Assembly: GCA_013299045.1 (NCBI GenBank)
Contig: JAAFJX010000012.1
Location: 62,001-126,000 of the forward strand
Direction of reading: 5' to 3'
Source of the DNA: Cytophagales bacterium
GTDB lineage: Bacteria; Bacteroidota; Bacteroidia; Cytophagales; Bernardetiaceae
Length of the DNA stretch: 64,000 nt
Made by a program: the position numbers and the translations under genes. Below the pieces are notes generated by a model. It was given only the letters and a program-made list of their open reading frames with translations. It was not told where the DNA came from and searched no databases. This document shows positions 63,434 to 64,000 of the stretch, one piece after another (position 1 is the first letter of the stretch; every line of letters starts with the position of its first letter).

Positions 63434-63971
63434 AACAAGCTCTTAATTAACCTCTCTGAGAGATGTAAGTTTTGGAAAGCGAATAATTGTATTTTTCTAA
63501 GACAGGGGCTTTGCTTTTAAAGTACGGCCAACTACGGCTATGATACGGCTATGATACGGCTATCATACGGCTATGATACGGCTATGCTATGGCTGAGGCA
63601 AAATAGGACAAAAGCAATTTTTAGGCATCAAGCGGGTTTGCGACTTTATCCTTTTTTTTGTTATTGAGTGCGTCTATTGGCTTGTATTTAGCGTTAGAGA
63701 GGCGGCGGGTTTAGTGCGTAGCACCGAAGCAAAGCGAAGCCCAAAGACGAACGACCGCGAAGCGGGAACGCCCAATAAATTGTAGAAAAACAATCATTAG
63801 TCAAAAAGTTAGATATAAGGCATTTGGCAAACAGTTATTTGAAAACGCGAGAAAATGGCCTCTACAAAGGTGAAAAGAGGGCAATTAGAACTCAAGAGAG
63901 GTTAATTTAAGCGCTTGCTTTCGTTCAGCCCCCCCCGCAACTCTGCGGAAAGGACAGTTTTAATAAACGAC
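63434..63971 (-). repeat. family B module, copy B3 (inserted in A6)
   Basis: About 540 bp, inverted relative to B1 and B2. Its outer parts form an imperfect inverted repeat: the start AACAAGCTCTTAATTAACC is mirrored by GGTTAATTTAAGCGCTTGC near 63900-63919. The GC-rich core and the CCCCCCCGCAACTCTGCGGA end are present. It contains the longest form of the 11-bp tandem repeat. Confidence 0.7.
63533..63598 (+). repeat. 11-bp tandem repeat inside B3
   Basis: Five units of TACGGCTATGA (third unit TACGGCTATCA, fifth ends in GC) followed by a decayed sixth unit. The equivalent sites have two units in B1 (13066-13087) and three in B2 (38277-38309). Confidence 0.85.
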
Positions 63972-64000
63972 ATGGTAGCACAGAAAATCTCCCCCTCTGA

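Larger units (their letters stand above)
63226..64000 (+). mobile_element. family A element, copy A6, invaded by family B (runs off window)
   Basis: Left end AGTCGTTCCTTAAAAAGT at 63226, then the same 200 bp as A4 (including GCCTTGATGCAG and CGACCGTAGGGCATAGC) up to the internal palindrome near 63420-63433. There it switches to an inverted family B module and, from about 63972, returns to family A sequence (GCACAGAAAATCTCCCCC) until the window ends. The A-family DNA between the palindrome and that block is missing. Confidence 0.75.

Noticed and set aside
1-64000. tRNA, rRNA or CRISPR loci
   Set aside because: Scanning by eye found no TPsiC-like arm in a cloverleaf context, no rRNA-like stretch and no regularly spaced repeats with unique spacers. 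The only short tandem repeats are the 11-bp units in family B.

Overview
This 64-kb window is chromosomal DNA from a member of the Bacteroidota, most likely a gliding, Cytophagales-like lineage (inference; the species is not identified). Signs of this are four large exported proteins ending in type IX secretion tails (three type A, one type B/CHU_C), two-component-regulator propeller proteins, a DUF6029-type outer-membrane protein, several upstream regions with the Bacteroidota -7 box TAnnTTTG, and the near absence of Shine-Dalgarno sequences. No rRNA, tRNA, CRISPR array, phage gene or intact transposase was found.

Layout. 1-157 is the 3' end of an unrecognised plus-strand gene. 160-6222 is a minus-strand cluster: a coiled-coil SpoIIE-type PP2C phosphatase, an orphan C-terminal piece of a carotenoid-oxygenase-like protein, the full 752-aa carotenoid-oxygenase-like protein, and four tandem 138-aa STAS/SpoIIAA-like proteins, three of them on an exact 513-bp period. 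6491-12561 carries dapB, a DUF6029-like barrel (opposite strand, separated from dapB by a strong hairpin), a TlpA thioredoxin, a TrmN6-like methyltransferase, a DUF2939-like protein and an ABC-2 permease. 13329-31972 holds a small membrane protein, a 2032-aa IgGFc-binding/CHU_C surface protein, mrp, a hot-dog thioesterase, a coiled-coil membrane protein, comM, a secreted helical protein, rnd, a small orphan and a beta-helix surface protein. 32328-43688 has ctaA, a gene split at a dnaX-like A AAA AAG slippery site, a DUF3298 lipoprotein-like protein, aroA, a giant TPR-CHAT protein and cmk. 43821-63049 has a 2185-aa beta-helix/LRR/Ig surface protein, an orphan OmpR-type response regulator, a polyprenyl synthase, an AraC regulator paired with a propeller-OmpA sensor, ftsX, a second TPR-CHAT protein, and a propeller-Y_Y_Y-SpoIIE sensor phosphatase.

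The intergenic space carries a family of non-coding mobile elements. Family A (about 300-465 bp) has inverted ends of the type AGTCGTCCCTTAAAAAGT, a 4-bp target duplication in two copies, and internal hairpins; six copies or remnants are seen. Family B (about 380-540 bp) has its own imperfect inverted repeats, a GC-rich core and an 11-bp tandem repeat present in 2, 3 or 5 units; all three B copies sit inside or against A copies. In two places the terminus of an A element completes the TAG stop codon of the neighbouring gene.

How genes work together. Signalling stands out: two SpoIIE phosphatases, a STAS-like array, two propeller sensors and one orphan response regulator, with no histidine kinase in the window. 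The 160-6222 cluster, in which a PP2C phosphatase, four STAS-like proteins and a carotenoid-oxygenase-like enzyme are likely co-transcribed, is the best candidate for an undescribed system; its function is inference only.
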